DNA of 64,000 nucleotides. Origin: Loktanella salsilacus (GTDB taxonomy: Bacteria; Pseudomonadota; Alphaproteobacteria; Rhodobacterales; Rhodobacteraceae). The stretch covers positions 1 through 64,000 of the forward strand of contig NZ_FOTF01000007.1 of assembly GCF_900114485.1 (NCBI RefSeq), in the 5' to 3' direction. The notes beneath the pieces were generated by a model. The model saw only the letters and a program-made list of their open reading frames with translations. It was not told the DNA's origin and searched no databases. Positions 55,267 to 63,215 of this stretch are shown here, in pieces. The number at the start of each line of letters is the position of its first letter. Positions within the stretch are counted from its first letter, which is position 1. The position numbers and the translations under genes were made by a program.

Positions 55267-55949
55267 TCCTTACCGATCGTACATCGCCTAATCACGGGCC
55301 GCGGCGGGGCGGGCAACTGCCTGATATGGTGGTGATCCACTATACAGCGATGACCAGCGCCGCCGCGGCCTGCAATACGCTGTGTAATCCTGACACCGAA
55401 GTTTCGGCGCATTACCTGATCGCACAGGATGGTGCGGTGCACCGCCTTGTGCCCGAAGACATGCGTGCTTGGCATGCCGGGGCAGGGCGCTGGGGCGCGG
55501 TGACGGATGTGAACAGCAGGTCCATCGGGATCGAGCTGGCAAACCCCGGCAACTGCCCCTTTGCCGCGGCGCAGATGGATGCGCTGTGCGATTTGCTGGC
55601 GGGCATCACGGATCGCTGGGCGATCCGGCCTGCGCGGATCATCGGCCATTCCGACATGGCGCCGGGGCGCAAGATTGACCCCGGCGCGCGGTTCGACTGG
55701 CAGCGGTTGGTCAGGCTGGGCCTGTCGATCTGGCCTGCGCCGCATGGTGAAATTCCGGATACAACAGACTTCCGCCCCCTGATGCAGCGCTTTGGCTATA
55801 CCGCTGATGCGCCAGATGACGTGCTGCTGTCCGCCTTTCGCCTGCGCTTTCGCCCCCGTGCCACGGGGCCGCTGTGCGCCGCTGACGTCGCGCTGATCGC
55901 TGATCTGGCCCATCGCTTTCCCGTTGACGATGGCACCGTCACCGCTTAG
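55263..55949 (+). CDS. N-acetylmuramoyl-L-alanine amidase (AmpD-like), probable non-ATG start
   Basis: The enzyme cleaves the muramyl-peptide amide bond and, lacking a signal peptide, probably recycles wall fragments in the cytoplasm. The Amidase_2 zinc site shows as VIHYTAM, AWHAGAG and IIGHSDMAPGRKIDPG. Family members start with a SPNHGPRRGG-type segment; here it is encoded before the first ATG (55326), in an open frame with no ATG, GTG or TTG. CTG at 55263, six bases after GAGGG, is the best start and overlaps the previous stop. The conservative alternative starts at 55326 and lacks about 21 residues. Confidence 0.75.
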   Translation: MILTDRTSPNHGPRRGGQLPDMVVIHYTAMTSAAAACNTLCNPDTEVSAHYLIAQDGAVHRLVPEDMRAWHAGAGRWGAVTDVNSRSIGIELANPGNCPFAAAQMDALCDLLAGITDRWAIRPARIIGHSDMAPGRKIDPGARFDWQRLVRLGLSIWPAPHGEIPDTTDFRPLMQRFGYTADAPDDVLLSAFRLRFRPRATGPLCAADVALIADLAHRFPVDDGTVTA

Positions 55950-55959
55950 GCGATTTGTC

Positions 55960-56376
55960 GTGCGGATGGCTGGACGGTCGCGGGCAGCAATGTCCGAGGA
56001 AAGTCCGGACTCCATGACGGCAACGGTGCCGGGTAACACCCGGCGGGGGCAACCCCAGGGAAAGCGCCACAGAGAAGAGACGGCCTTGGTCGCACCATGC
56101 GTGCGGCATTGCAGACACCAAGGTCACGGTGAAACGGTGGGGTAAGAGCCCACCGCGCGACTGGCAACAGAAGCGGCACGGCAAGCCCCACCGGGAGCAA
56201 TGCCAAATAGGGGCCTTGCGCCGGTGTGATCCAGCAATGGATATCCCGGTAGGGACGCCTGACCCAAAAGGCCCGGGTTGGCAGCTAGAGGGTCGTCGGT
56301 AACGGCGGCCTTAGATGAATGATCGTCCAACTGCCGCAAGGCGGGGGACAAAATCCGGCTTATAGGCCATCCGCAC
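55960..56376 (+). ncRNA. rnpB: RNase P RNA (class A)
   Basis: The P4 core GAGGAAAGTCCGGACTCC is near the 5' end and its partner ACAAAATCCGGCTTATAG near the 3' end. The termini GTGCGGATGGC (55960-55970) and GCCATCCGCAC (56366-56376) pair as helix P1, which sets the ends. The gene lies between the amidase and rpmG. Confidence 0.96.
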
Positions 56377-56527
56377 ACCTGCCGCCTGCGCCAATCGGCG
56401 CCTGTGCGCGTTACCTGCCCCAAAAAGCCCCTTTTGTGGTTGACTCGGGGCCAGCGCCAGTTAGAAGGCAATCCTCAAGAGATTTGATGCGCAGCACGCA
56501 TTCCGCGCCGCGAACAGGAGAAGACAC

Positions 56528-56695
56528 ATGGCGAAGCCAACCACCATCAAGATCCGCCTGAACTCCAGCGCGGGCACCGGGCACTTCTATGTCACCAAGA
56601 AGAACGCCCGTACCATGACCGAGAAAATGGTCTGCAAAAAGTACGACCCCGTTGTGCGCAAGCACGTCGAGTACAAGGAAGGCAAGATCAAGTAA
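56528..56695 (+). CDS. rpmG: 50S ribosomal protein L33
   Basis: The 55-residue protein is a component of the large subunit near the E site. It reads [20 protein letters not shown] and ends VEYKEGKIK, the normal length. Only one cysteine is present (MVCKKYDP), so it is the zinc-free C-minus form. GGAG lies 5' of the ATG. A terminator follows. Confidence 0.95.
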   Translation: MAKPTTIKIRLNSSAGTGHFYVTKKNARTMTEKMVCKKYDPVVRKHVEYKEGKIK

Positions 56696-56719
56696 GATCT
56701 GCCATTCATTGCTACGCTG

Positions 56720-56750
56720 GGCCTCGCATTTGCGGGGCCTTTTGCGTTTT
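56720..56750 (+). terminator. Terminator after rpmG
   Basis: GGCCTCGC-ATTT-GCGGGGCC, 8 bp with one G-T pair, then TTTTGCGTTTTT. It separates rpmG from the convergent transporter gene. Confidence 0.85.
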
Positions 56751-56755
56751 TGGGT

Positions 56756-57649
56756 TTAGGTTTGCGCGGCAGCCTTTTTGCCGCGCCACATGATGAACAA
56801 CCCTGACAGCACGATCAGCGCGGACCCGGCCCAAGTGGCTGTTGTCAGCCGTTCGCCGAACAGCAGGGTACCTATCCCGATGCCAAACAGCAGGCGGGTA
56901 TATCGGAACGGCGTCACGGCGGACACGTCCCCGGTGCGCATCGCCTTCATCAGGCTGGCATAGGCGGCCACACCAGCCCCCACAGCGCCAAGCAGGGATA
57001 AAGCGGCGAGAAGGGTAGGGCGGATCACGCCTGCCCCCTCCCACAGCGTATACAGGGCCCCTGCGACGATGACGGCGCAGAACCCATATAGCCCAAGCCG
57101 CAGGGTGCCGATGCTGGCGGGTGCCGCGCGGCTGGCCAGATCGCGGCCCGCAAAGCCGAACATGCCGATGATCGCCAGCAACGATAGCGCGGAAAAGCTG
57201 TCAGTCCCCGGCTGGATGATGATGATCACCCCGATCAGCCCCACAATAATCGCCGTCCAGCGCCGCCAGCCGACGGTTTCGCCAAAGACAATCGCAGCCC
57301 CCGCCACGACCACCAGCGGCGTCGCTTGCAAAATGACCGTGGCGGCCGACAGGGGAATCATGGCGATGGCAAGGACATAGAACAGACGGCCTGTCACCTC
57401 GAACACCGCGCGGATTCGCATGGGGCGGGACAGGACGTCTGGCACGAACAGTGCCATGCCGTTCAAGCGCAGCAGCGCGGCAAAGACGCAAGCCCCGCCC
57501 AATCCGAACAGGATCAACACCTGCCCAATTGGCAGGGTCAGGGCAGCGGTTTTGATAAAGGCGTCCTCGACCGCGAAGAGGGCCATGGCAAGCACCATAA
57601 AGGCGCTGCCGATCAGGTCGGCTTTGCGGGCGATGGCCGTGTCGATCAT
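56756..57649 (-). CDS. DMT-superfamily transporter (EamA)
   Basis: The 297-residue protein has ten predicted membrane helices in two EamA repeats, the second ending in GERLTTATWAGSALIVLSG. The family moves small metabolites or amino acids across the inner membrane; the substrate cannot be read. ATG at 57649 is used, since 20 further upstream residues are Arg-rich and unlikely. It is convergent with rpmG. Confidence 0.85.
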   Translation of the reverse strand: MIDTAIARKADLIGSAFMVLAMALFAVEDAFIKTAALTLPIGQVLILFGLGGACVFAALLRLNGMALFVPDVLSRPMRIRAVFEVTGRLFYVLAIAMIPLSAATVILQATPLVVVAGAAIVFGETVGWRRWTAIIVGLIGVIIIIQPGTDSFSALSLLAIIGMFGFAGRDLASRAAPASIGTLRLGLYGFCAVIVAGALYTLWEGAGVIRPTLLAALSLLGAVGAGVAAYASLMKAMRTGDVSAVTPFRYTRLLFGIGIGTLLFGERLTTATWAGSALIVLSGLFIMWRGKKAAAQT

Positions 57650-57711
57650 GGTATGTGTCCCGCAGTTTTGTGTTCGCGGCACTGAACGCCGAACGCGGCG
57701 AGGCTGCAACG

Positions 57712-57740
57712 AAAAAGGGCCGGTCCCTGCGGACCGGCCC
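57712..57740 (-). terminator. Rho-independent terminator after the BI-1 gene
   Basis: On the minus strand GGGCCGGTCC-GCAG-GGACCGGCCC is a perfect 10-bp stem followed by TTTTTC, about 24 bases after the gene stop. Confidence 0.93.
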
Positions 57741-57763
57741 CTGATCGTGTTAGGCTGGTGCGA

Positions 57764-58534
57764 TTACTCGCGGTTGCCGAACAGTTGCAACATGAACATG
57801 AACATGTTGATGAAATCGAGGTAGAGGTTCAGCGCGCCCATGATGGCGGACTTGCCCAGCCACTCTGCGTCGCCCTGCTGGGCGTGCGCGATGTAGTCAG
57901 TCTTGATCTTCTGGGTGTCATAAGCGGTCAGACCTGCAAAGATCAGCACACCAAGTGCAGAGATCGCAAGCTGCACGATGCCGGACCCAAGGAAGATGTT
58001 CACGATCGACGCCACGATCAGGCCGATAACGCCCATGATCAGGAAGCTGCCCCAGCCGCTGATGTCTTTCTTGGTCGTGTAGCCATACAGCGACAGACCG
58101 GCAAAGCCGACTGCGGTGAACAGGAACACCTGAATGATCGAGAAGCCGGTGTAGACCGCAAAGATCCACGACAGCGACAGACCCATCAACGCCGCAAAGG
58201 CGTAAAAGAACGTCTGCGCGCCAGCAACCGACAGCTTGTTAATCATCGCGCCCATGGCGAAAACCATGGCCAGCGGTGCGAACATGATCACCCACTTCAG
58301 CGGGCTAGTGTACAGCAGCACGCCCAGATCGGTCAGATAGGTATTCGCGCCAATCTGCGCGCCCGTTGGTACGGACGACAGCGCCAGACCGGAAATGGCC
58401 CAAGCAGCGGCAGCGGTGATCAGCATGCCGACGGACATGATGCCGTAGACTTTGTTCATGTGGGCACGAAGCCCCTCGTCGATTGCGGCGCCGCGGACGG
58501 TGCCCGCGGTCCTGATCGTTTGATATTCAGCCAT
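57764..58534 (-). CDS. Bax inhibitor-1/YccA family membrane protein
   Basis: The 256-residue protein has seven membrane helices and ends with TAYDTQKIKTDYI and LYLDFINMFMFMLQLFG, the BI-1 signature with the paired Asp residues proposed to gate proton or calcium leak. The ATG at 58534 follows AGGAGG. A strong terminator ends the transcript. Bacterial members are linked to membrane-protein quality control through FtsH. Confidence 0.92.
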   Translation of the reverse strand: MAEYQTIRTAGTVRGAAIDEGLRAHMNKVYGIMSVGMLITAAAAWAISGLALSSVPTGAQIGANTYLTDLGVLLYTSPLKWVIMFAPLAMVFAMGAMINKLSVAGAQTFFYAFAALMGLSLSWIFAVYTGFSIIQVFLFTAVGFAGLSLYGYTTKKDISGWGSFLIMGVIGLIVASIVNIFLGSGIVQLAISALGVLIFAGLTAYDTQKIKTDYIAHAQQGDAEWLGKSAIMGALNLYLDFINMFMFMLQLFGNRE

Positions 58535-58737
58535 CAAGACCTCCTGTTTAATGTCGTGCGCATTTTGTACTGCGCTCGGGTAACATATTGGCACAGCAGG
58601 CCCACGTTTCAAGACCTCATGCCCCATCGCGGCAGGTTGACACAGTGTGTTGCCAAGCAGTTCGGACAGCCACGTTGTGACGCGGTTCAAATGGCTTTGT
58701 ATCAGCCTGTTTTAAAGGCCCCGATATGGGTCTGCGC

Positions 58738-59709
58738 CTAGGGCGTGATCACGACCTTGCCTGTGGATTTGCGGCTTGCGATCAGCTCTAGCCCCTCTGC
58801 CGCCCGATCTAGGGGCAGGGTGTCGCTGATATGCGGCTTCAGCCGGCCTTGGGTGAACATCTCCATCAGTTCTGCCAGACTGTCCGTCAGGGCGTCTGGC
58901 GCAAACTTTAGGTAGTTGCCCCAGTAGAACCCGATGACATCGATATTCTTGACCAGCAGGATATTGGCAGGAATCTGCGGGATGTCGCCGCTGGCAAAGC
59001 CGATGACGATCACGCGGGCCTCTGGGTTGCAGGATGATAGCGCCGCCTTGAACGCATCGCCGCCGACGGGGTCATAGACGACGTCGATGCCGCCAATCTG
59101 TTTGGCCAGCGCCTTGAGCGCGGCTTTCAAATCGCCAGCATCGGAATCGATCAGGTGATCCGCCCCGGCGGCCTGCGCGACGGCCAGCTTATCTGCGCCG
59201 CGCGCGACGGCGATGACGGTGGCCCCCAGCGCCTTGCCGATTTCAACCGCCGTCAGCCCCACGCCGCCCGCAGCGCCAAGGACAAGCAGGGTCTGCCCAG
59301 CCTGCAATCGCGCGCGGCGGGTCAGCGCCAAGTGCGATGTGCCATAGGCGACTTGAAACCCGGCAGCGATGTCGTCGGGCATCGCGTCTGGCACGGGGCG
59401 GCACAGATCAGCAGGAAACACGCCATATTCAGCCATCCCGCCTTGGCCGCCAAACACGGACACCCGCGTGCCTATCGCAGGCTGCGTTGTGCCGGGGCCG
59501 TGGCCTTCGACAATGCCGCAGACTTCCATGCCCAGGGTAAAGGGCGGGGCGGGCGTGTCCTGATACTTGCCTTTGGCCATCAGCATATCGGCAAAGTTCA
59601 CCCCGCAGGCTTTGATGCGCAGCAAGACCTCTCCTTGCGCGGGCACGGGCTGCGGCACGTCAGTGATGCTGGGCGGGGCGTCAAAGCCCGTAACTTGGAA
59701 TGCGCGCAT
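58738..59709 (-). CDS. NADPH:quinone oxidoreductase, zinc-free MDR family
   Basis: The 323-residue medium-chain reductase lacks zinc ligands. It has the NADPH loop LGAAGGVGLTAVEIGKALGA and the quinone-reductase pattern ACGVNFADMLMAKGKYQ. It would reduce quinones or enoyl ketones. ATG at 59709 is used; the upstream open frame is not conserved. About 278 bases without a recognisable gene lie before it, up to the divergent XRE gene. Confidence 0.88.
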   Translation of the reverse strand: MRAFQVTGFDAPPSITDVPQPVPAQGEVLLRIKACGVNFADMLMAKGKYQDTPAPPFTLGMEVCGIVEGHGPGTTQPAIGTRVSVFGGQGGMAEYGVFPADLCRPVPDAMPDDIAAGFQVAYGTSHLALTRRARLQAGQTLLVLGAAGGVGLTAVEIGKALGATVIAVARGADKLAVAQAAGADHLIDSDAGDLKAALKALAKQIGGIDVVYDPVGGDAFKAALSSCNPEARVIVIGFASGDIPQIPANILLVKNIDVIGFYWGNYLKFAPDALTDSLAELMEMFTQGRLKPHISDTLPLDRAAEGLELIASRKSTGKVVITP

Positions 59710-59987
59710 GGGGCGGGACCTATTGATGAGTGCGGGGCGGCAATGGCGCAACCGAAACGCGTAAAAGTCAAGGGCGCATAGGAATAGTCTTACGCAAGGT
59801 AACTTATAGCCTTTTGGGTAGGTTCGAACCCCTGTGCCTGTCCTTAAGGTAAGCATGCCGCGTGCAACCGTTGCGTGTTCGCCGTGCGATCATTTAGGCA
59901 GGCAAACAGCAACGGCGAAAGAGATTTTAAGGTCGTTTTACAAGATTAAAAGTCGGGCACATGTCCGTTTGAACAGGATCAATTACG

Positions 59988-60362
59988 ATGAAGCATGAAG
60001 TAGACGTCCACGTTGGTAAACGTATTCGCCACCGCCGGTGGATGAATGGCACAACGCAGCAACAACTGGCCGAAGCCGTCGGCATCAAGTTTCAGCAGAT
60101 CCAAAAGTACGAGACGGGCATGAACCGTGTCAGTGCCTCTCGGTTGTGGGATATCGCGCATGTCTTGGGTGTGCCGGTGTCGTTTTTCTTTGATGGTTTG
60201 GACAGCGATACGCAGACGACGCCCAAAGCGGGCGATTTGCCGGGCGACATCATGACCGACAAAGAAGCGCTGGATCTGCTGCGGTCCTACTATGCGATTC
60301 CCGAAAATCAGCGCCGCCGCCTGTTCGATCTGGCCCGCGTCCTTAGCGAAGCTGCAGCGTAA
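59988..60362 (+). CDS. XRE-family HTH regulator
   Basis: The 124-residue protein has an XRE helix-turn-helix (TTQQQLAEAVGIKFQQIQKYE, residues about 22-42, then NRVSASRLWDIAHVLGVPV) and a C-terminal DPA-type segment (LLRSYYAIPENQRRRLFDLARVL). This arrangement is widespread in alphaproteobacteria, for instance PraR-like regulators. Targets are unknown. A half-degenerate TTAA-N7-TTAC lies about 50 bases upstream. Confidence 0.88.
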   Translation: MKHEVDVHVGKRIRHRRWMNGTTQQQLAEAVGIKFQQIQKYETGMNRVSASRLWDIAHVLGVPVSFFFDGLDSDTQTTPKAGDLPGDIMTDKEALDLLRSYYAIPENQRRRLFDLARVLSEAAA

Positions 60363-60374
60363 CCGCTAACGTCA

Positions 60375-60391
60375 GCCCGGTTGGGCGTTTT
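60375..60391 (+). terminator. Small hairpin after the XRE gene
   Basis: GCCC-GGTT-GGGC-G-TTTT, a 4-bp stem with T run twelve bases after the stop. A second, larger hairpin (AACCGGG/CCCGGTT) lies at 60417-60436. Confidence 0.4.
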
Positions 60392-60480
60392 CAAAGGCGC
60401 ATGCGTCAGATAGGCTAACCGGGTTGACGCCCGGTTGGCCTGCGTCATTCTAGATTTCTTAGTTACGGGAATGCCTTACC

Positions 60481-61284
60481 TTGGATGACGCACTCAAAGC
60501 CGACCTGATCCGTGTGGCCCATTTGATCGCTGACGCGGCCCGGCCTGAAACCATGCGCCTGTTTCGATCGGCAGAATTGCTGGCCGACAATAAGGCAGAT
60601 GGCGGCTTTGACCCTGTCACCGCAGCCGACCGCGCGGCAGAGGTCGCAATGCGCGCCGTGATCGCGCGCGAACGCCCAAACGACGGTATTCTGGGTGAAG
60701 AGCTTGGCGTGCAAGGCGGCACCAGCGGGCTGACCTGGGTGCTGGACCCCATCGACGGCACGCGCGGGTATCTGTGCGGCACCCCGACCTGGGGCGTGCT
60801 TGTGTCGGTGGCTGACGCGACGGGGCCGCTGTTTGGCCTGATTGATCAGCCTTTTATTCAAGAACGCTTTGTCGGCGGCTTTGGCCAGTCCGAAGTGTGC
60901 GGCCCGCATGGCACGCATAAGTTGGCGACGCGCCCCAGCCGTCCGCTTAAGGATGCGATCATTCTGACCACCTTTCCAGAGGTCGGCACCACCGCCGAAG
61001 GCCGCGCCTTTCACGCGGTTGCCAGCCAGATGAAGCTGACGCGCTATGGCATGGATTGCTACGGCTATGCGCTGCTGGCGGCCGGTCAGGTCGATCTGGT
61101 GATCGAGGCGGGGCTAAAGCCCTATGACGTGCATGCCCCGATCTGCGTTATTCAGGCGGCAGGCGGTATCGTGTCGAATTGGCAAGGCGGCGCGGCGCAC
61201 CACGGCGGCCAGATCATCGCCGCCGCGAACCGCGATATCCACACCGTTGCCCTGCAAATCCTGCAGGACGCGATGGATGGCTGA
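60481..61284 (+). CDS. hisN: Histidinol-phosphatase, inositol-monophosphatase type
   Basis: The 267-residue enzyme dephosphorylates histidinol phosphate in histidine synthesis, as in actinobacteria and rhizobia that lack the HisB phosphatase. The metal site residues are in GEELG, LDPIDGTRGY and GLKPYDVHAPICVI with AGGIVSNW. A TTG start at 60481 is required because no ATG or GTG precedes the conserved helix; GGGAA lies upstream. Its end overlaps the deaminase gene by eight bases. Confidence 0.88.
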   Translation: MDDALKADLIRVAHLIADAARPETMRLFRSAELLADNKADGGFDPVTAADRAAEVAMRAVIARERPNDGILGEELGVQGGTSGLTWVLDPIDGTRGYLCGTPTWGVLVSVADATGPLFGLIDQPFIQERFVGGFGQSEVCGPHGTHKLATRPSRPLKDAIILTTFPEVGTTAEGRAFHAVASQMKLTRYGMDCYGYALLAAGQVDLVIEAGLKPYDVHAPICVIQAAGGIVSNWQGGAAHHGGQIIAAANRDIHTVALQILQDAMDG

Positions 61285-62611
61285 AACCCTTCTGCGCGGG
61301 GCCAAGGTTGTCGTCACGATGGACGATGCCGGGACAGAGCTAGCCTCTGCAGACGTCCTGATCCGGGACGGCGTGATTGCTGCGGTGGGGCAGGGGCTGA
61401 CGACGACGGGCACGGTGCACAGCGCCGCAGGATGCGTCATCACCCCCGGCCTGATCAACACCCACCACCACCTTTATCAAACCCTGACCCGCGCTGTGCC
61501 CGGCGGGCAAGACGCCTTGCTGTTCGGCTGGCTGCGTACCCTCTATCCGATCTGGGCCAAGTTCGGACCAGAGGAAATGTTCATATCGGCCCAAGCGGGC
61601 TTGGTTGAACTTGCGCTGTCGGGCTGCACCCTGTCGTCGGATCATCTGTACCTTTATCCCAATGGCGCGCGGCTGGACGACACGATTGCGGCAGCAGCAG
61701 AGGTCGGCCTGCGCTTTCACCCCACACGCGGCGCGATGAGCATCGGGGAAAGCGACGGCGGCCTGCCGCCTGACGCTTTGGTCGAACGCGAAGACGCGAT
61801 CCTGAACGACTGTATCCGCGTCATCGACGCCTTCCACGACCCGCGCCCCGGCGCGATGGTGCGCGTCGGCGTGGCACCCTGTTCGCCGTTTTCAGTCAGC
61901 ACCGACCTGATGCGCAATGCCGCCCTGCTGGCGCGCGATAAAGGCGTGATGCTGCACACGCATTTGGCGGAAAATGACGAGGATGTCGCCTATTCGCTGG
62001 AACGCTTCGGCTGCCGCCCCGGCCAATATGCCGAGGACCTTGGTTGGACCGGCCCTGATGTCTGGCACGCGCATTGCGTTAAGCTGGACGCAGGCGAAAT
62101 CGACCTTTTTGCCAGATCGGGCACAGGCGTAGCGCACTGCCCTTGTTCGAACTGCCGGCTTGGGTCCGGCATCGCGCCCGTGCGGGCCATGCGGGATGCG
62201 GGGGTGAATGTGGGCCTTGGCGTTGATGGATCAGCCAGCAACGACAGCGGTAACCTCATCGGCGAGGCGCGTCAGGCGATGTTGCTGCAACGCGTGCAAA
62301 ACGGCGCCGATAAGATGAGCGCGCGCGAAGCATTGCGCCTTGCAACGCGCGGCGGGGCTGCTGTGCTGGGACGCGATGATCTGGGCCAGATCGCCACCGG
62401 AAAACGTGCTGATCTGGCGATCTGGGATGTGTCTGGCATTGAAAGCGCAGGCAGCTGGGACGCCGCTGCGCTTGTGCTGGCCGGCCCGACGCGCGTCCGC
62501 GATCTGTTCGTCGAAGGGCGGCAGGTTGTGGGCAATGGGCGGATGTTGACGGTGGATACCGCCGCCTTGACCCTGCGCCAGAACCGGCTGGCCCGCGCCT
62601 TGATGGATTGA
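61277..62611 (+). CDS. 8-oxoguanine deaminase-like amidohydrolase
   Basis: The 444-residue amidohydrolase has the metal motif PGLINTHHHLYQTLTRA, MLHTHLAENDEDVAYSLE, HAHCVKLD and the aspartate in GLGVDGSASND; HCPCSNCRLGSG is typical of the subgroup shown to act on 8-oxoguanine. It would deaminate 8-oxoguanine to urate, clearing oxidised purine. The start overlaps hisN, but the functional link is doubtful. Related enzymes acting on other purines or triazines are alternatives. Confidence 0.82.
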   Translation: MAETLLRGAKVVVTMDDAGTELASADVLIRDGVIAAVGQGLTTTGTVHSAAGCVITPGLINTHHHLYQTLTRAVPGGQDALLFGWLRTLYPIWAKFGPEEMFISAQAGLVELALSGCTLSSDHLYLYPNGARLDDTIAAAAEVGLRFHPTRGAMSIGESDGGLPPDALVEREDAILNDCIRVIDAFHDPRPGAMVRVGVAPCSPFSVSTDLMRNAALLARDKGVMLHTHLAENDEDVAYSLERFGCRPGQYAEDLGWTGPDVWHAHCVKLDAGEIDLFARSGTGVAHCPCSNCRLGSGIAPVRAMRDAGVNVGLGVDGSASNDSGNLIGEARQAMLLQRVQNGADKMSAREALRLATRGGAAVLGRDDLGQIATGKRADLAIWDVSGIESAGSWDAAALVLAGPTRVRDLFVEGRQVVGNGRMLTVDTAALTLRQNRLARALMD

Positions 62612-62672
62612 CAGTGGCGGACGGGGTCTGCCCCTATGCGGGTGACCTTTCCCTAGCCGCTGGTGCTTTGCC

Positions 62673-63215
62673 ATGTCGATCCGTCTGTCCGCCGTTTCCG
62701 CGATTGCTGCGCTGGCTTTGTCCGCCTGTGTGCCCATTCCGATCCCGATGGTTGTCCCGCTCAGCGCCTCTGGCCAGCCAGTCACCAATCAGCCGGTGCT
62801 TGCGCTGGCAGCAACCCCGCCCAAATCCACTGCCGTTGATGCGGCATTGAACAAGGCACGCGCTGATACGGGCCGTGCGCCATTGGTGTCCAACAGCGGC
62901 CTTGACCGGGTTGCTGCGCAATATGCAGCCGATCTGGCGCAGGGCGACAAGCTGATGATGGGGTTGGATACCGGCGCGCGGGCGGGCGCGCGGATCAAGG
63001 CGGCGGGCGTGTCCGGCTGCACGTCAGGAGAAGTGATCTCTCAAGGCTACCCGACCGAGGGCGCAGCGCTGAGCGCGTGGCTGTCCAGCCCGAAGCAGGC
63101 CAAAATCTTGATGGACACGCGCTATGCCAACTATGGCTTTGGCCACGCGGCGGATCTGTCCGGGCGCGGGGCCGATGTTTGGGTGATCGTGCTGCTGATG
63201 CCCTGCGCGGCCTAA
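62673..63215 (+). CDS. CAP-domain lipoprotein
   Basis: The 180-residue product has a lipoprotein signal (lipobox LSAC) and a CAP/SCP domain: LNKARADTGRAPLVSNSGLDRVAAQYAADL, with GEVISQGYPTEGAALSAWLSS and YANYGFGHA. Two cysteines outside the lipobox, in SGCTSGE and MPCAA, may pair. The CAP His is not in its usual place, so the site may be partial. It is convergent with guanine deaminase, overlapping its stop by four bases. Confidence 0.72.
   Translation: MSIRLSAVSAIAALALSACVPIPIPMVVPLSASGQPVTNQPVLALAATPPKSTAVDAALNKARADTGRAPLVSNSGLDRVAAQYAADLAQGDKLMMGLDTGARAGARIKAAGVSGCTSGEVISQGYPTEGAALSAWLSSPKQAKILMDTRYANYGFGHAADLSGRGADVWVIVLLMPCAA

Noticed and set aside
59800-59845. GGTTCGAACCCC resembles a tRNA T-loop
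   Set aside because: The flanking bases do not pair as a 5-bp T stem and no anticodon or acceptor arm can be drawn; probably chance or a very decayed remnant.
59935-59950. TTAAGGTCGTTTTAC as a third CtrA site before the XRE gene
   Set aside because: Second half-site is TTAC, not TTAA, so it is below the standard used for the two sites reported.
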